Positions 5,205-13,572 of a DNA stretch of 13,680 bases are shown here, piece by piece. The position numbers and the translations under genes were made by a program. The stretch is from an archaeon (GTDB lineage Archaea > EX4484-52 > B79-G9), in the NCBI GenBank assembly GCA_030594585.1, contig JAUVEX010000013.1:1-13680 (forward strand). Reading direction: 5' to 3'. The notes below the pieces were generated by a model, which was not told where the DNA came from, did not search any database, and saw only the letters and a list, made by a program, of their open reading frames with translations. Positions within the stretch are counted from its first letter, which is position 1; the number at the start of each line of letters is the position of its first letter.

Positions 5205-7394
5205 TCACAAATCATATGTATTATTCAACATATGGCCTATTTGCCCGAAACTTATTCCCCCATCGCCCGAAGGAACTTTTGAATTAACAAGAACGCTCTT
5301 TTCAAACATGAACTTTGTGATGTGCCTATTATACGCGACCCCGCCGGAAAACACAATCGGCAAGCCACCAGCAACATTCTTCGCAATTTCAAAAAGCCCG
5401 CTCGCAAGATAAGAATGCACTGTTGCGGCCAGGCGCTTTTTATCTTTATCCTTATTTTTCCATAAATATTCAAAAAGCGGAGTTGTCTGAAGAACATTAT
5501 TTACAACCACCGGCTCAATATCGTATGGCACAGCATCCGAAGCAAAACTTTCAAGCGCAATTGCGGGTTCACCCTCATAAGTCCTTTTTTCACAAACACC
5601 TAAAAAATGAGATGCTGCATCCAAAATCCTTCCACAGCTTGTTGTTTTTGAAACATTAAATCCTAATTCTATTTGTTTTTGCCACACTTCGGAATTTCGC
5701 CCAAACATGATTTTAAGCTCATTTTCACTCAAAAATTTAGACAATATGCCAAAAAGCATCCTTTCGGGCTCTACAACACTTGAATCACCCCCAAGAAGAA
5801 CCTGCTCTTCTAAGTGACCAACTCTCACATTTTGGCCTGTTTTTTTAGAATCTACTAAAAATACTTCGCCACCCCAAATATTTCCATCCAAACCATAACC
5901 CGAACCATCACAAACTATCGAAACAAAAGAAGAAATCCCGTTTTCAAGAGCAACCGAATATGCATGAGCTATATGATGCTGAACCAAAATCAATTTAGCA
6001 CCCATGCTTACTGCAAGCTCTTTTGCATATTGAGTCGTATAAAAATCGGGATGGGAATCACAAAGAACAATTTTGGGATTTGCACCCGTCATTCGCATCA
6101 GAAAATCAGCAGTTTTTTTAAAAAAATCAAGTGTTTTCGGATTAGAAGTATTTCCTATATGCTGAGATACAAAAACTTTTCCATTTGTGTATATAGACAC
6201 TGTGTTTGACTCCTGGGATCCTAAAGCAATCATGTCCGGCGCATCGTTAACATTTACACCAATTGGTTCCGGCGCAAACCCGCGGGAGCGCCTCAAAAAT
6301 AACTGGTTTCCACCAATAAACTTCAAAACAGAATCATCAACACGATTAGAAATCATGCGATTATACGAAAGCTCACAGTCTGCAAATTCCTGCATTTCTT
6401 TATCCATTGGCGCCCCGGGCAGATTGCATGAAGTCATAACAACGGGCGTTTTTAACAAATCCAAAAGAAGATGATGGCCTGCGGTATATGGAAGCAAAAC
6501 CCCAATATTATCAAGCGGTGAGACAGAATAAAAAGAGTCTTTTCTTTTCTTTTCAAGAACAACAATTGGTTTTCTGTATGATGTTATCGCAGAAAGCTCG
6601 CCATCAGACACCAATGCAAATTTTTTAATATCTAAAACATTTCCCACCATAACAGCCAACGGTTTTTTCGGGCGTTTTATAATGCCTCTTAAGAGCATAA
6701 CTGCTTTGTCATTTTTAGCATCGCAGGAAAGATTATATCCGCCAACACCTTTTATCGCGATTATTTTTCCTTTTTTGATTGCATTCACTGCCTCTTTTAT
6801 CGCACCAAACCCGCTTGCTTTTTTTTTGCCCTTAACTAAAAAAATAAGTTCTGGCCCGCAATTAGGACATGCAATAGTCTGCGCATGGTATCGTCTGTTA
6901 CTATGCTCTTGATACTCTTTTCTGCAGGAATCGCACATAACAAATTCTTTCATTGTAGTTGTGCTGCGGTCATAGGGGGTGCTTTCAATAATAGAAAATC
7001 TGGGACCGCAGTTGGTGCAAGTGGTGTAATAATAATTTTTGCGCCTGTTTTTTGAATCACTAATATCTGAAAGGCAGTCATCGCAAATAGAAATGTCCGG
7101 CAATATTTGTGTTGCCCCAGAACTTTTTTTTGACTGAAGTATCTCAAAATCATTGAAAAATGAAGCTGATCCGTCAACTTTCTCAACTACAATATTTTCT
7201 ACATGGCATAATGGCGGCAAAATAGTCTTGTCATGAAAAATATCTTCAAATGAACTGTCATCCACAAGAATTTCAACACCAGTGCTTGTGTTTTTAACAT
7301 AGCCTTTAAGGCCTCTTTTTTTTGCTTCCCTAAAAACAAACGGCCTGAAACCAACACCCTGCACAGCACCCGAAATAAGTAATCTATAAAACAT
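5205..7394 (-). CDS. hypF: Carbamoyltransferase HypF, [NiFe] hydrogenase maturation
   Basis: HypF turns carbamoyl phosphate and ATP into carbamoyl adenylate and passes the carbamoyl group to the C-terminal cysteine of HypE, the first step in making the CN ligands of the [NiFe] site. All domains are present in 729 residues. The acylphosphatase domain (1-90) has GAVQGVGFRPF with R17 and N35 as expected catalytic residues. Two zinc fingers follow: C104-x2-C107...C126-x2-C129 and C154-x2-C157...C176-x2-C179, each with 18 residues between pairs. Next are a YrdC-like domain (about 195-380, with KGVGGYNLSCDA) and a Kae1-like domain with QHHIAHAYSVALENG and a C-terminal FSGGVAYNRHI. No other hyp or hydrogenase gene is in the window. 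A TATA-like element lies about 30 bases upstream of the ATG, and a T-rich run follows the stop. Confidence 0.97.
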   Translation of the reverse strand: MFYRLLISGAVQGVGFRPFVFREAKKRGLKGYVKNTSTGVEILVDDSSFEDIFHDKTILPPLCHVENIVVEKVDGSASFFNDFEILQSKKSSGATQILPDISICDDCLSDISDSKNRRKNYYYTTCTNCGPRFSIIESTPYDRSTTTMKEFVMCDSCRKEYQEHSNRRYHAQTIACPNCGPELIFLVKGKKKASGFGAIKEAVNAIKKGKIIAIKGVGGYNLSCDAKNDKAVMLLRGIIKRPKKPLAVMVGNVLDIKKFALVSDGELSAITSYRKPIVVLEKKRKDSFYSVSPLDNIGVLLPYTAGHHLLLDLLKTPVVMTSCNLPGAPMDKEMQEFADCELSYNRMISNRVDDSVLKFIGGNQLFLRRSRGFAPEPIGVNVNDAPDMIALGSQESNTVSIYTNGKVFVSQHIGNTSNPKTLDFFKKTADFLMRMTGANPKIVLCDSHPDFYTTQYAKELAVSMGAKLILVQHHIAHAYSVALENGISSFVSIVCDGSGYGLDGNIWGGEVFLVDSKKTGQNVRVGHLEEQVLLGGDSSVVEPERMLFGILSKFLSENELKIMFGRNSEVWQKQIELGFNVSKTTSCGRILDAASHFLGVCEKRTYEGEPAIALESFASDAVPYDIEPVVVNNVLQTTPLFEYLWKNKDKDKKRLAATVHSYLASGLFEIAKNVAGGLPIVFSGGVAYNRHITKFMFEKSVLVNSKVPSGDGGISFGQIGHMLNNTYDL

Positions 7395-7419
7395 GAAACC
7401 AGTTCTTACTTTAAAATGA

Positions 7420-7430
7420 AAATTTAAATG
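7420..7430 (-). promoter_or_regulatory. hypF: Candidate TATA box of hypF
   Basis: CATTTAAATTT on the minus strand (7430-7420) is centred about 31 bases before the hypF ATG (7394). A start near 7399 would leave a very short leader. There is no convincing Shine-Dalgarno sequence. Confidence 0.4.
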
Positions 7431-7451
7431 GTTTGATGTTATTTAGGGTAC

Positions 7452-7475
7452 GAAAGAAAAAATACTATTAAAAAT
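7452..7475 (-). terminator. U-rich terminator of the ATP synthase operon
   Basis: Immediately after the atpD stop the minus strand reads ATTTTTAATAG and then TATTTTTTCTTTCG. Two consecutive U tracts without a GC stem are typical of archaeal 3' ends, and hypF begins after it with its own TATA candidate. Confidence 0.55.
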
Positions 7476-8090
7476 TCAACCCTTAATCCTCTTAAGCCTA
7501 AATACATTCTCGCGCTCCATCTCTTCCAAGCGAAGACGGATAAATGCAGCCTGCTTTTCCATCTCAGGTATTGCCTTAAACTCCAGCGCATTAACACGCC
7601 TTTTGGTCTTTTCAATTTCTTCCAAAAGCCGCCGGATTGCAGTCTCGACTTCTGCTGCAAGGATTATTTTCTCAACAACATCTTCATATGCGCTTGCAGC
7701 CTCGTCAATATAAACAGAACTTTTAAGCGTGCCGTATCCCCTGTCAAAAAGAGATTTTTTTACCTCATCAGACCTTATCTTAGGGACAACAACACCCATG
7801 ATATTTTTTGTCTCAAGCTCAACCATTGGCTTGTCTTTAAGTGCTGCTGCTGCAGATTTAATCGCGATTTTGCCCTCTATTGCCTGCGCTGCATCAGATC
7901 GTTCCTTTGCATTCGCATAACTGTTATTAAGCTCAGCCCGTATGGTTTTTGCTTGTTTTAAAATCTCAAAAAAATCAAGAATAAGCCCGTCTCTTTTTTT
8001 CTTCAAAAGATTATGGCCTGCTTTCGCTAACTTTATTTTAACTTTAAGTTTCATCAATTCCGATCTGGTTGGTTTTACATCAATTGCCAT
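7476..8090 (-). CDS. atpD: A-type ATP synthase subunit D (central stalk)
   Basis: Subunit D is the central shaft that turns inside the A3B3 head. The 204-residue product has the expected two long helices: an N-terminal one (VKPTRSELMKLKVKIKLAKAGHNLLKKKRDGLI, about 6-40) and a C-terminal one (about 140-195, ILAAEVETAIRRLLEEIEKTKRRVNALE). The GHNLLKKKRD and TKRRVNALE motifs are family signatures; the final FRLKRIKG is basic. It is the last gene of the operon, eleven bases after atpB, with a GAGATG sequence before the ATG as ribosome binding site. No subunit G gene follows. Length is normal. Confidence 0.97.
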   Translation of the reverse strand: MAIDVKPTRSELMKLKVKIKLAKAGHNLLKKKRDGLILDFFEILKQAKTIRAELNNSYANAKERSDAAQAIEGKIAIKSAAAALKDKPMVELETKNIMGVVVPKIRSDEVKKSLFDRGYGTLKSSVYIDEAASAYEDVVEKIILAAEVETAIRRLLEEIEKTKRRVNALEFKAIPEMEKQAAFIRLRLEEMERENVFRLKRIKG

Positions 8091-8101
8091 AATAGCATCT
8101 C

Positions 8102-9469
8102 TTAATTTTCTTTAAGATACTTATCTTTGAACTTCGCGCTTATCCTTCCAAGCTCATCTTTTGGAATATCTGATAAAAGTTTCCATGAAATTGCAAGTGT
8201 GTCTTCAATTGACCTGTCTTCGCGTGATTTCTGCCGAACAAAAGAATCTTCAAATTTCTGTGCGAACTTAAGAAGCCTTTTATCTTTTTCAGACAACGCT
8301 TCCTCACCAACAATTGCAACAAGACCCCGTAAATCACGGCCTTCAGCATAATTCGCATAAAGCTGGTCTGAAACCTGTTTGTGGTCTTCCCGTGTTTTCC
8401 CCTCACCAATGCCTGCATTCATAAGCCTTGATAACGACGGCAAAACATCAACAGGCGGATAAATCCCTTTCCTGTGAAGCTCGCGGGAAAGTACAATCTG
8501 TCCTTCAGTAATATAACCAGTCAAATCAGGTATTGGGTGGGTTATATCATCCCCAACCATAGTCAAAATCGGTATCTGCGTAACAGAGCCTTTCTTTCCT
8601 TTAATCATTCCTGCCCGCTCATAGATTGTCGCAAGGTCTGTATACATGTAACCAGGATATCCTCTTCTGCCCGGAACTTCTTCTCTTGCAGCACCTATTT
8701 CACGAAGCGACTCGCAATAGTTTGTAAGGTCTGTCAAAATAACAAGTACATGCATGTCTTTTTCATAAGCAAGATATTCTGCAGCAGTCAATGCCATTTT
8801 AGGCGTAATTAATCTCTCTACTGCCGGATCATCCGCAAGATTCAAAAACACAACAGCCCTCTCAAGCGCTCCTGTCTCTTCAAAATCATTTATGAATGCC
8901 TTTGCATCCTCATTTGTAATTCCCATTGCAGCAAAGACAACAGCGAAATCCCCTTTCTGGCCGACCACTTTTGCCTGCCTTGCAATCTGCAATGCAATCT
9001 CATTATGCGGCAATCCGGACCCCGAAAATATCGGAAGTTTTTGCCCACGGACAAGAGTATTCATCTCATCTATCGTGGATACTCCGGTCTGTATAAAATC
9101 AGCAGGCGATGTTCGCGCATACGGATTTATCGCAGCCCCTAAAATATCCATGTGCTTTTCTGGAACAATTTCCGGCCCGCCGTCAATAGGCTTTCCTGCA
9201 CCGCTTAAAATCCTGCCCAAAATGTCTGATGATACAGGCAGTTTTATAGTTTCTCCTAAAAACCTTACAGTCGAGTTCTTGTCAATACCGCTTGTGCCTT
9301 CAAATACCTGAACCACCACAAGGTCTTTTGAAGTATCTAAAACCTGGCCGTTTTTAACTTCTCCTGATGGAAGTGTAATTTTTACAACTTCCCCATAGCC
9401 CACATCATGTGTCTTTTCAACAAACACCAAAGGGCCTGCAATTCTTTTAATTGTCTTGTAATCTTTCAT
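8102..9469 (-). CDS. atpB: A-type ATP synthase subunit B (regulatory head subunit)
   Basis: The 455-residue product is the non-catalytic nucleotide-binding-type subunit alternating with A in the head. It starts MKDYKTIKRIAGPLVFVEKT, the normal N-terminus of this family. In place of a full Walker A it has the degenerate SGSGLPHNE loop (149-157), as expected for B. Other family strings are GYPGYMYTDLATIYERAG and LTMVGDDITHPIPDLTGYITEGQI. An in-frame extension exists (ATG at 9481, GTG at 9484), but GGTGAT (9479-9474) lies four bases before the ATG at 9469 and the conserved N-terminus begins there. The coding region starts 12 bases after the atpA stop begins, so the two are coupled. Confidence 0.97.
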   Translation of the reverse strand: MKDYKTIKRIAGPLVFVEKTHDVGYGEVVKITLPSGEVKNGQVLDTSKDLVVVQVFEGTSGIDKNSTVRFLGETIKLPVSSDILGRILSGAGKPIDGGPEIVPEKHMDILGAAINPYARTSPADFIQTGVSTIDEMNTLVRGQKLPIFSGSGLPHNEIALQIARQAKVVGQKGDFAVVFAAMGITNEDAKAFINDFEETGALERAVVFLNLADDPAVERLITPKMALTAAEYLAYEKDMHVLVILTDLTNYCESLREIGAAREEVPGRRGYPGYMYTDLATIYERAGMIKGKKGSVTQIPILTMVGDDITHPIPDLTGYITEGQIVLSRELHRKGIYPPVDVLPSLSRLMNAGIGEGKTREDHKQVSDQLYANYAEGRDLRGLVAIVGEEALSEKDKRLLKFAQKFEDSFVRQKSREDRSIEDTLAISWKLLSDIPKDELGRISAKFKDKYLKEN

Positions 9470-9473
9470 AATA

Positions 9474-9479
9474 ATCACC
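9474..9479 (-). promoter_or_regulatory. atpB: Ribosome binding site that fixes the atpB start
   Basis: GGTGAT on the minus strand (9479-9474) is complementary to the 3' end expected for archaeal 16S rRNA. It is four bases before the ATG at 9469. The earlier in-frame ATG (9481) would lie upstream of it. Confidence 0.6.
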
Positions 9480-9480
9480 A

Positions 9481-11238
9481 TCACTCCAGACTGTCAAATT
9501 CCTTGTCCATTTCTTTTTCTATTTCGTTAAGAAGTGTTTCATAATCCTTCTCAAACTTGACATCTGCAATCTTGTTTTTTGCAGTAGTATTAATTATTGG
9601 GTTTACTGCAACACCCCGCTCAAGCGCTTCTTCTGCTTTGTCTGAAAAGTGAAGAATTGTCTTCATCAAGCGGTATGTTTTTTTCGGCTCACAGTATGTG
9701 TCCACCTCATGGAACGCATTCTGCTGAAGGAAATATTCCCGTATCAAGCGCGCGACTTCTAAAATTGCCTGCTCTTTTTCAGGAAGCGCGTCAGAACCTA
9801 CAAGCTGTACAATTTCCTGAAGCTTTTCTTCTTCCTGAAGCAATTTCATGAATTTCTCAACAAGCTTCGGCCATTCAGAAGATACATTTTCCTCAAACCA
9901 CGGATTTAATGTTTTATTGTAAAGGCTGTATGAATTAAGCCAGTTGATGGATGGGAAATGCCTTCGCTGTGCAAGCTTTGCATCAAGCGCCCAAAACGCC
10001 TTTGTCACACGAAGTGTGTTCTGAGTTACCGGCTCTGAAAAATCCCCGCCCGGAGGTGATACAGCCCCTATTATTGTAACTGATCCTTCTGTATCTGTTC
10101 CAAGCGGTGTTACTCTTCCTGCCCGCTCATAAAACTCTGCAAGCTTTGTTGATAAATATGCAGGATATCCTTCTTCTCCAGGCATCTCTTCTAACCGCGA
10201 AGATATTTCACGCATAGCTTCAGCCCATCTTGAAGTTGAGTCAGCCATCAATGCAACCGAATAACCCATATCTCTAAAGTATTCAGCAATTGTGATTCCT
10301 GTGTAAATTGATGCTTCTCTTGCAGCCACAGGCATGTTGGATGTGTTTGCAATTAAAACCGTTCTGTTCATAAGCGCTTTTCCTGTTTTGGGGTCTATTA
10401 AATGAGGAAATTCACTCAAAACTTCAGTCATTTCATTTCCGCGTTCTCCGCATCCGATATAAACTACAATATCTGCATCAGCCCACTTTGCCAATGACTG
10501 TTGGGTCACTGTTTTTCCTGCACCGAAAGGTCCGGGTATTGCCGCAACACCCCCCTTTGCAAGAGGGAATAATGAATCCAAAACTCTCTGTCCTGTAACT
10601 AAAGGGATTTCCGGCAGAAGCTTTGCTTTTGATTTTCTTGGAACGCGAATTGGCCAATAGTGCGCAAGCTTAAGCTCAGCCCCATTATCAATTTTTCCAA
10701 TAACATCCGTTACTGTGTATTCGCCGGCTTTTATGTCTTTTATTTTTCCTTCAACATCATATGGCACAAGAATGCTATGCTTTACGGTCTCTGTTTCCTG
10801 AACGAATCCTATTATGTCTCCGCCTGAAACAGCATCGCCTTTTTTTGCGGTTGGTGTAAATTTCCATTTCTTTTCAAGATCAAGTCCGGATGCGCTTACA
10901 CCTCTCTTTATGAAATCCCCCATCTTATCCATAAGAACCGGAAGCGGCCTTTGAATACCATCATAAATGGATGTCAAAAGACCGGGACCTAAAAACACGC
11001 TTAAAGGTGCGCCCGTAGTAATAACCGGCTCGCCCGGTGTAAGTCCTGTTGTATCTTCATAAACCTGAATTATGCTCTTATCGCCGTCAATCTGTATCAC
11101 TTCACCCATAAGGCCTTCTTTGCCCACATGGACCACATCATACATCTTTGCATCAATCCCTATTGCAACAACAACAGGTCCTGCAATTCTGTATATTTTT
11201 CCTTTTTTCTCGGAAGTTTTTGTTTTTGTTTCCATCAT
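9481..11238 (-). CDS. atpA: A-type ATP synthase subunit A (catalytic subunit)
   Basis: The 585-residue catalytic subunit hydrolyses or makes ATP in the head. The Walker A loop is GPFGAGKT (236-243) and the catalytic glutamate lies in GCGERGNEM (E265). The bulge or 'non-homologous' region typical of A subunits (about 115-190) is present. SIYTGITIAEYFRDMG, MADSTSRWAEAMREISSRL and GSVTIIGAVSPPGGDFSEPV are intact, and there is no intein, although archaeal atpA Walker loops are a known intein site. ATGs occur at 11238 and 11235; AGGGTGAT (11248-11241) favours the second by spacing, a one-residue difference. The stop TGA overlaps ATG 9481 by one base, and the gap to atpF is about 31 bases. Confidence 0.98.
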   Translation of the reverse strand: MMETKTKTSEKKGKIYRIAGPVVVAIGIDAKMYDVVHVGKEGLMGEVIQIDGDKSIIQVYEDTTGLTPGEPVITTGAPLSVFLGPGLLTSIYDGIQRPLPVLMDKMGDFIKRGVSASGLDLEKKWKFTPTAKKGDAVSGGDIIGFVQETETVKHSILVPYDVEGKIKDIKAGEYTVTDVIGKIDNGAELKLAHYWPIRVPRKSKAKLLPEIPLVTGQRVLDSLFPLAKGGVAAIPGPFGAGKTVTQQSLAKWADADIVVYIGCGERGNEMTEVLSEFPHLIDPKTGKALMNRTVLIANTSNMPVAAREASIYTGITIAEYFRDMGYSVALMADSTSRWAEAMREISSRLEEMPGEEGYPAYLSTKLAEFYERAGRVTPLGTDTEGSVTIIGAVSPPGGDFSEPVTQNTLRVTKAFWALDAKLAQRRHFPSINWLNSYSLYNKTLNPWFEENVSSEWPKLVEKFMKLLQEEEKLQEIVQLVGSDALPEKEQAILEVARLIREYFLQQNAFHEVDTYCEPKKTYRLMKTILHFSDKAEEALERGVAVNPIINTTAKNKIADVKFEKDYETLLNEIEKEMDKEFDSLE

Positions 11239-11269
11239 AAATCACCCTGAATTAATCATAACTTGTTTT

Positions 11270-11578
11270 TTATTTGTTCCAGACATCAACGCCTATTGCT
11301 TTTTGTATCTGTTTTCTTAAGCCTTCATCCGGCATCTTGTCTTCTGTCACACTCACAGTAACAGGTGTTACTGAATTGTCGAATTTTTCCTGTATTCGTA
11401 AAGGCAAAGACGAAACATCATTTTTGTGCATGACAAGAATCCCTGTGGTTTTATCGCCAAGTGCCTGTTCGGCCTTTTGTTTCAAATCCTCTTCAGTTGC
11501 CGTAATTGTATCCTTTATTCCGGCAAGCTCAAAACCAAGCACAAATTCCTTTTTTCCTAAAACAACTATCGCAGGCAT
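11270..11578 (-). CDS. atpF: A-type ATP synthase subunit F (central stalk)
   Basis: Subunit F is a small Rossmann-like protein bound to D in the rotor, where it influences ATPase activity. From the ATG at 11578 the product is 102 residues and begins MPAIVVLGKKEFVLGFELAGI, the family signature. A later strand, TTGILVMHKND, is followed by the LPVI-like region read here as SSLPLRI. It ends WNK. A GTG start at 11587 would add three residues but overlaps the atpC stop; GTGAT just upstream of the ATG fits as a ribosome binding site and sits in the last bases of atpC. Normal length for the family. Confidence 0.95.
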   Translation of the reverse strand: MPAIVVLGKKEFVLGFELAGIKDTITATEEDLKQKAEQALGDKTTGILVMHKNDVSSLPLRIQEKFDNSVTPVTVSVTEDKMPDEGLRKQIQKAIGVDVWNK

Positions 11579-11583
11579 TTTAA

Positions 11584-12663
11584 TCACGCAATTATTAAAT
11601 TTTTCTCCATAAATTCTTCGGGCAAACCAAGATATTTTGCCCGCGAAATCATCTTTAAGTTCCTTATCTCAACTTCTTTTGCAAACACATATCCCAACAC
11701 CGGAGCAACTGAAAGCGGATGGCTGTGCAAAAGCAAAAACGCCTTTCGCATATGCCGTTTATCAAGCTCCCGTTTTATTGTTGAAAGCGAGCCTTCAAGA
11801 GCATCGCTTCTTCCTTCCTGTATTTCACGGGAATATTTGGTGGTCTCAAGCAAATCAAGCAGCTGTTCAAGATTTTCCGCAGACGCCGCGCTTTTAATAA
11901 AGGCCGTCTTCAGATTTGCGCCCGCACCTATAATCATAGGCAGTATGTCTTCTTTTCTTGAGCCTTCTTTTTTCATTACAAGAAGTGTGTTTATGTTCAA
12001 TAGGTCTATCTCATTCATAAGGAATGTTTTAAATACGGATGCATTTTTTGGAAGCGCTTCTGCAATCAAAAAAAGCTCAGTGTAATAATTAGAATCAAGC
12101 AGATTTTCAATATGTGCTAATGTTGTCCCGTCTTTCGGTGCAATATATGATTTCAAATGCGGAAAAACGCGCAAGATTAAAGGGTCTGAAAGTATATCAT
12201 CTATTGCTTCTTTTTTCAAAAGAGATAATAATACATCTGATGATAGATTACAGCTCGGCATAATTGCCTGCCTTATCTCTTCTTCCTCAGCACCGGAATA
12301 AAAACCACGAAGAACTGTCTTTAAATTCGCAATATCCAGCCTTAAAAAATATTCTGTAATGACTTCTCTTGTAGCACCTTTTGAAATTTGCATAACTTTG
12401 CTGTAACTCTTTGATGCATTTGCATTAAGCGCAAGCTCTATCAAATCAGCGCCTTCATGCTTTACTGCAAGCTCATCAATCTGTGCCTTATATTCGCCAT
12501 CACCCAAAAAATGCGATACTTCAGAAGAGGTCATCTTCAAAAGCTTAGGATAATCTTCAGGTACAATAAGTTTTGATTTCATGACTCTTACCCGCGCATT
12601 AAGATAAGGATTCCTTGACAGCTTAATTTTAGCAGTTTTTTCAGCAGTTTTTAATTTTTTCAT
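11584..12663 (-). CDS. atpC: A-type ATP synthase subunit C (rotor-head adaptor)
   Basis: Subunit C (the d-subunit equivalent of V-ATPases) is a funnel-shaped all-helical protein that couples the central stalk to the membrane ring. The 359-residue product is helical throughout in three similar bundles. The N-terminal YLNARVRVMKSKLI and the later TEYFLRLDIANLKTVLRGFY match the family; the latter is its best-kept motif. The protein ends LPEEFMEKNLIIA. The reading frame extends to a TTG at 12675, but the ATG at 12663-12661 is the likelier start. No strong ribosome binding site is seen, so translation may rely on coupling from atpE, whose stop is about 20 bases upstream. Its TGA lies just before the atpF ATG. 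Confidence 0.95.
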   Translation of the reverse strand: MKKLKTAEKTAKIKLSRNPYLNARVRVMKSKLIVPEDYPKLLKMTSSEVSHFLGDGEYKAQIDELAVKHEGADLIELALNANASKSYSKVMQISKGATREVITEYFLRLDIANLKTVLRGFYSGAEEEEIRQAIMPSCNLSSDVLLSLLKKEAIDDILSDPLILRVFPHLKSYIAPKDGTTLAHIENLLDSNYYTELFLIAEALPKNASVFKTFLMNEIDLLNINTLLVMKKEGSRKEDILPMIIGAGANLKTAFIKSAASAENLEQLLDLLETTKYSREIQEGRSDALEGSLSTIKRELDKRHMRKAFLLLHSHPLSVAPVLGYVFAKEVEIRNLKMISRAKYLGLPEEFMEKNLIIA

Positions 12664-12683
12664 AAAACAACACAAACATACAC

Positions 12684-13241
12684 TTATTTGAATAATATCT
12701 CCGCAGTATCCTTTAATGTCTCTTTTTTCACACTCTCAAGAAGTGTTTCAAAGCTATTGTTTATCCGTATTGTATTGTCTGTATTTTCCACAATCACGCC
12801 GCCAAGCATGTCTTGTTCAATTACTTTAATTTTTGTTGCTTTTTTCACAAACAAAGCATCTTTTTTGTTGACATAAATCGTTGCAGTATCGCGTAATTCA
12901 TTTAATGACTGCTTCAATAAAAATTCAACAAGAGGTTTTCTTGTCTTGTCATCTAAAGAAGCAATGCGCTTTTCAACGGTCTCGTATGTTTCTTCGATTA
13001 TATCCTTTTTTGCGTCAAGCAATGGTTTTTTGCTTATTATTTTTGCTGAAGCTGTCTCTTTTCGCTCCAATGCGCCAACAACATCCTCTGTTTCTTTTTT
13101 CGATTTTAAGAGTATTTCACAGGCCTTCTTCTTTGCTTCCTGCAATATGGTTTTTGCTTCCGCTCGACCTTCATCTTCTATTGACCGGGCATTTTTTTCC
13201 GCCGCCGCCAATATCTCTTTTGATACATTTTTCAAACTCAT
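12684..13241 (-). CDS. atpE: A-type ATP synthase subunit E (peripheral stalk)
   Basis: The 185-residue product is the E half of the peripheral stalk, which normally pairs with subunit H to hold the head still. The N-terminal 90 residues form a long charged helix rich in Lys, Glu and Ala (NVSKEILAAAEKNARSIEDEG onward), a right-handed coiled-coil partner for H. The C-terminal half is the globular head-binding domain and contains MLGGVIVENTDNTIRINNSF (about 144-163), the strongest family motif. ATG at 13241 has GAGATGAT just upstream. It follows the c-subunit gene after an 80-base gap with a hairpin. The H gene would be expected upstream of I, outside the window. Confidence 0.95.
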   Translation of the reverse strand: MSLKNVSKEILAAAEKNARSIEDEGRAEAKTILQEAKKKACEILLKSKKETEDVVGALERKETASAKIISKKPLLDAKKDIIEETYETVEKRIASLDDKTRKPLVEFLLKQSLNELRDTATIYVNKKDALFVKKATKIKVIEQDMLGGVIVENTDNTIRINNSFETLLESVKKETLKDTAEILFK

Positions 13242-13275
13242 ATTATCATCTCTTACTACACATACGGTAATTCTT

Positions 13276-13314
13276 AAAAATAATGCGCCCCCGAAACTGC
13301 GGGGACTTCTTTTT
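13276..13314 (-). terminator. Intra-operon hairpin with T tract between atpK and atpE
   Basis: On the minus strand CCCCG (13304-13300), loop CAGTTT (13299-13294) and CGGGG (13293-13289) form a strong five-base GC stem, then GCGCATTATTTTTAAG. It is the longest gap inside the operon and the only one with a stem. A partial terminator or mRNA 3'-end stabiliser here would raise atpK messages over the downstream genes, matching the need for many c subunits per enzyme. Confidence 0.5.
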
Positions 13315-13323
13315 TAAACTCGC

Positions 13324-13536
13324 TTAAGCGCCCAAAATCATGTACGCAATAACGAATCCGAAAAGAACAATTGTTTCCGGAAGAACTGTCATTATAAGTC
13401 CTTTTACAAACAGCTCTTCTTTTTCTGCCATAGCACCGACTGCTGCAGCACCAATGTCTTTTTCTGCGATTGCCGCCGCTATTGCGGACAACCCTATTGC
13501 AAGAGCCGCTGCGATTGCTGTTACTGGTTCTACCAT
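13324..13536 (-). CDS. atpK: A-type ATP synthase c (proteolipid) subunit K
   Basis: The 70-residue product is a single-hairpin, 8 kDa type c subunit: helix 1 (about 5-24, Ala-rich), a polar loop (AEKDIG...AEKEEL, 24-42), and helix 2 (about 44-68). The ion-binding carboxylate is E54 in LPETIVLFGF. The protein makes the membrane rotor ring with subunit I as stator. The sequence MVEPVTAIAAALAIGLSAIAA closely resembles Methanosarcina-type c subunits. Whether Na+ or H+ is used cannot be decided: the ET pair after the proline could serve either. A strong AGAGGTGAT lies at 13548-13540, a short distance before the ATG at 13536. The gap to atpI is 37 bases. Confidence 0.96.
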   Translation of the reverse strand: MVEPVTAIAAALAIGLSAIAAAIAEKDIGAAAVGAMAEKEELFVKGLIMTVLPETIVLFGFVIAYMILGA

Positions 13537-13539
13537 ATT

Positions 13540-13548
13540 ATCACCTCT
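13540..13548 (-). promoter_or_regulatory. atpK: Strong ribosome binding site of atpK
   Basis: AGAGGTGAT on the minus strand (13548-13540) is the longest match to the archaeal anti-Shine-Dalgarno sequence in the window. It fits the high output needed for the proteolipid. Confidence 0.6.
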
Positions 13549-13572
13549 AATTTAACATTAATGAACATTATT

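Noticed and set aside
8892..9311. Plus-strand 139-residue frame inside atpB
   Set aside because: It is a shadow of the highly conserved ATP synthase B gene; the same applies to all other plus-strand frames from 5400 to 13555.
9481..9484. Upstream starts for atpB (ATG 9481, GTG 9484)
   Set aside because: The GGTGAT site and the family-conserved N-terminus both point to the ATG at 9469.
9481..11238. Possible intein in atpA
   Set aside because: The catalytic subunit is 585 residues with an uninterrupted GPFGAGKT loop, so there is no room for an intein.
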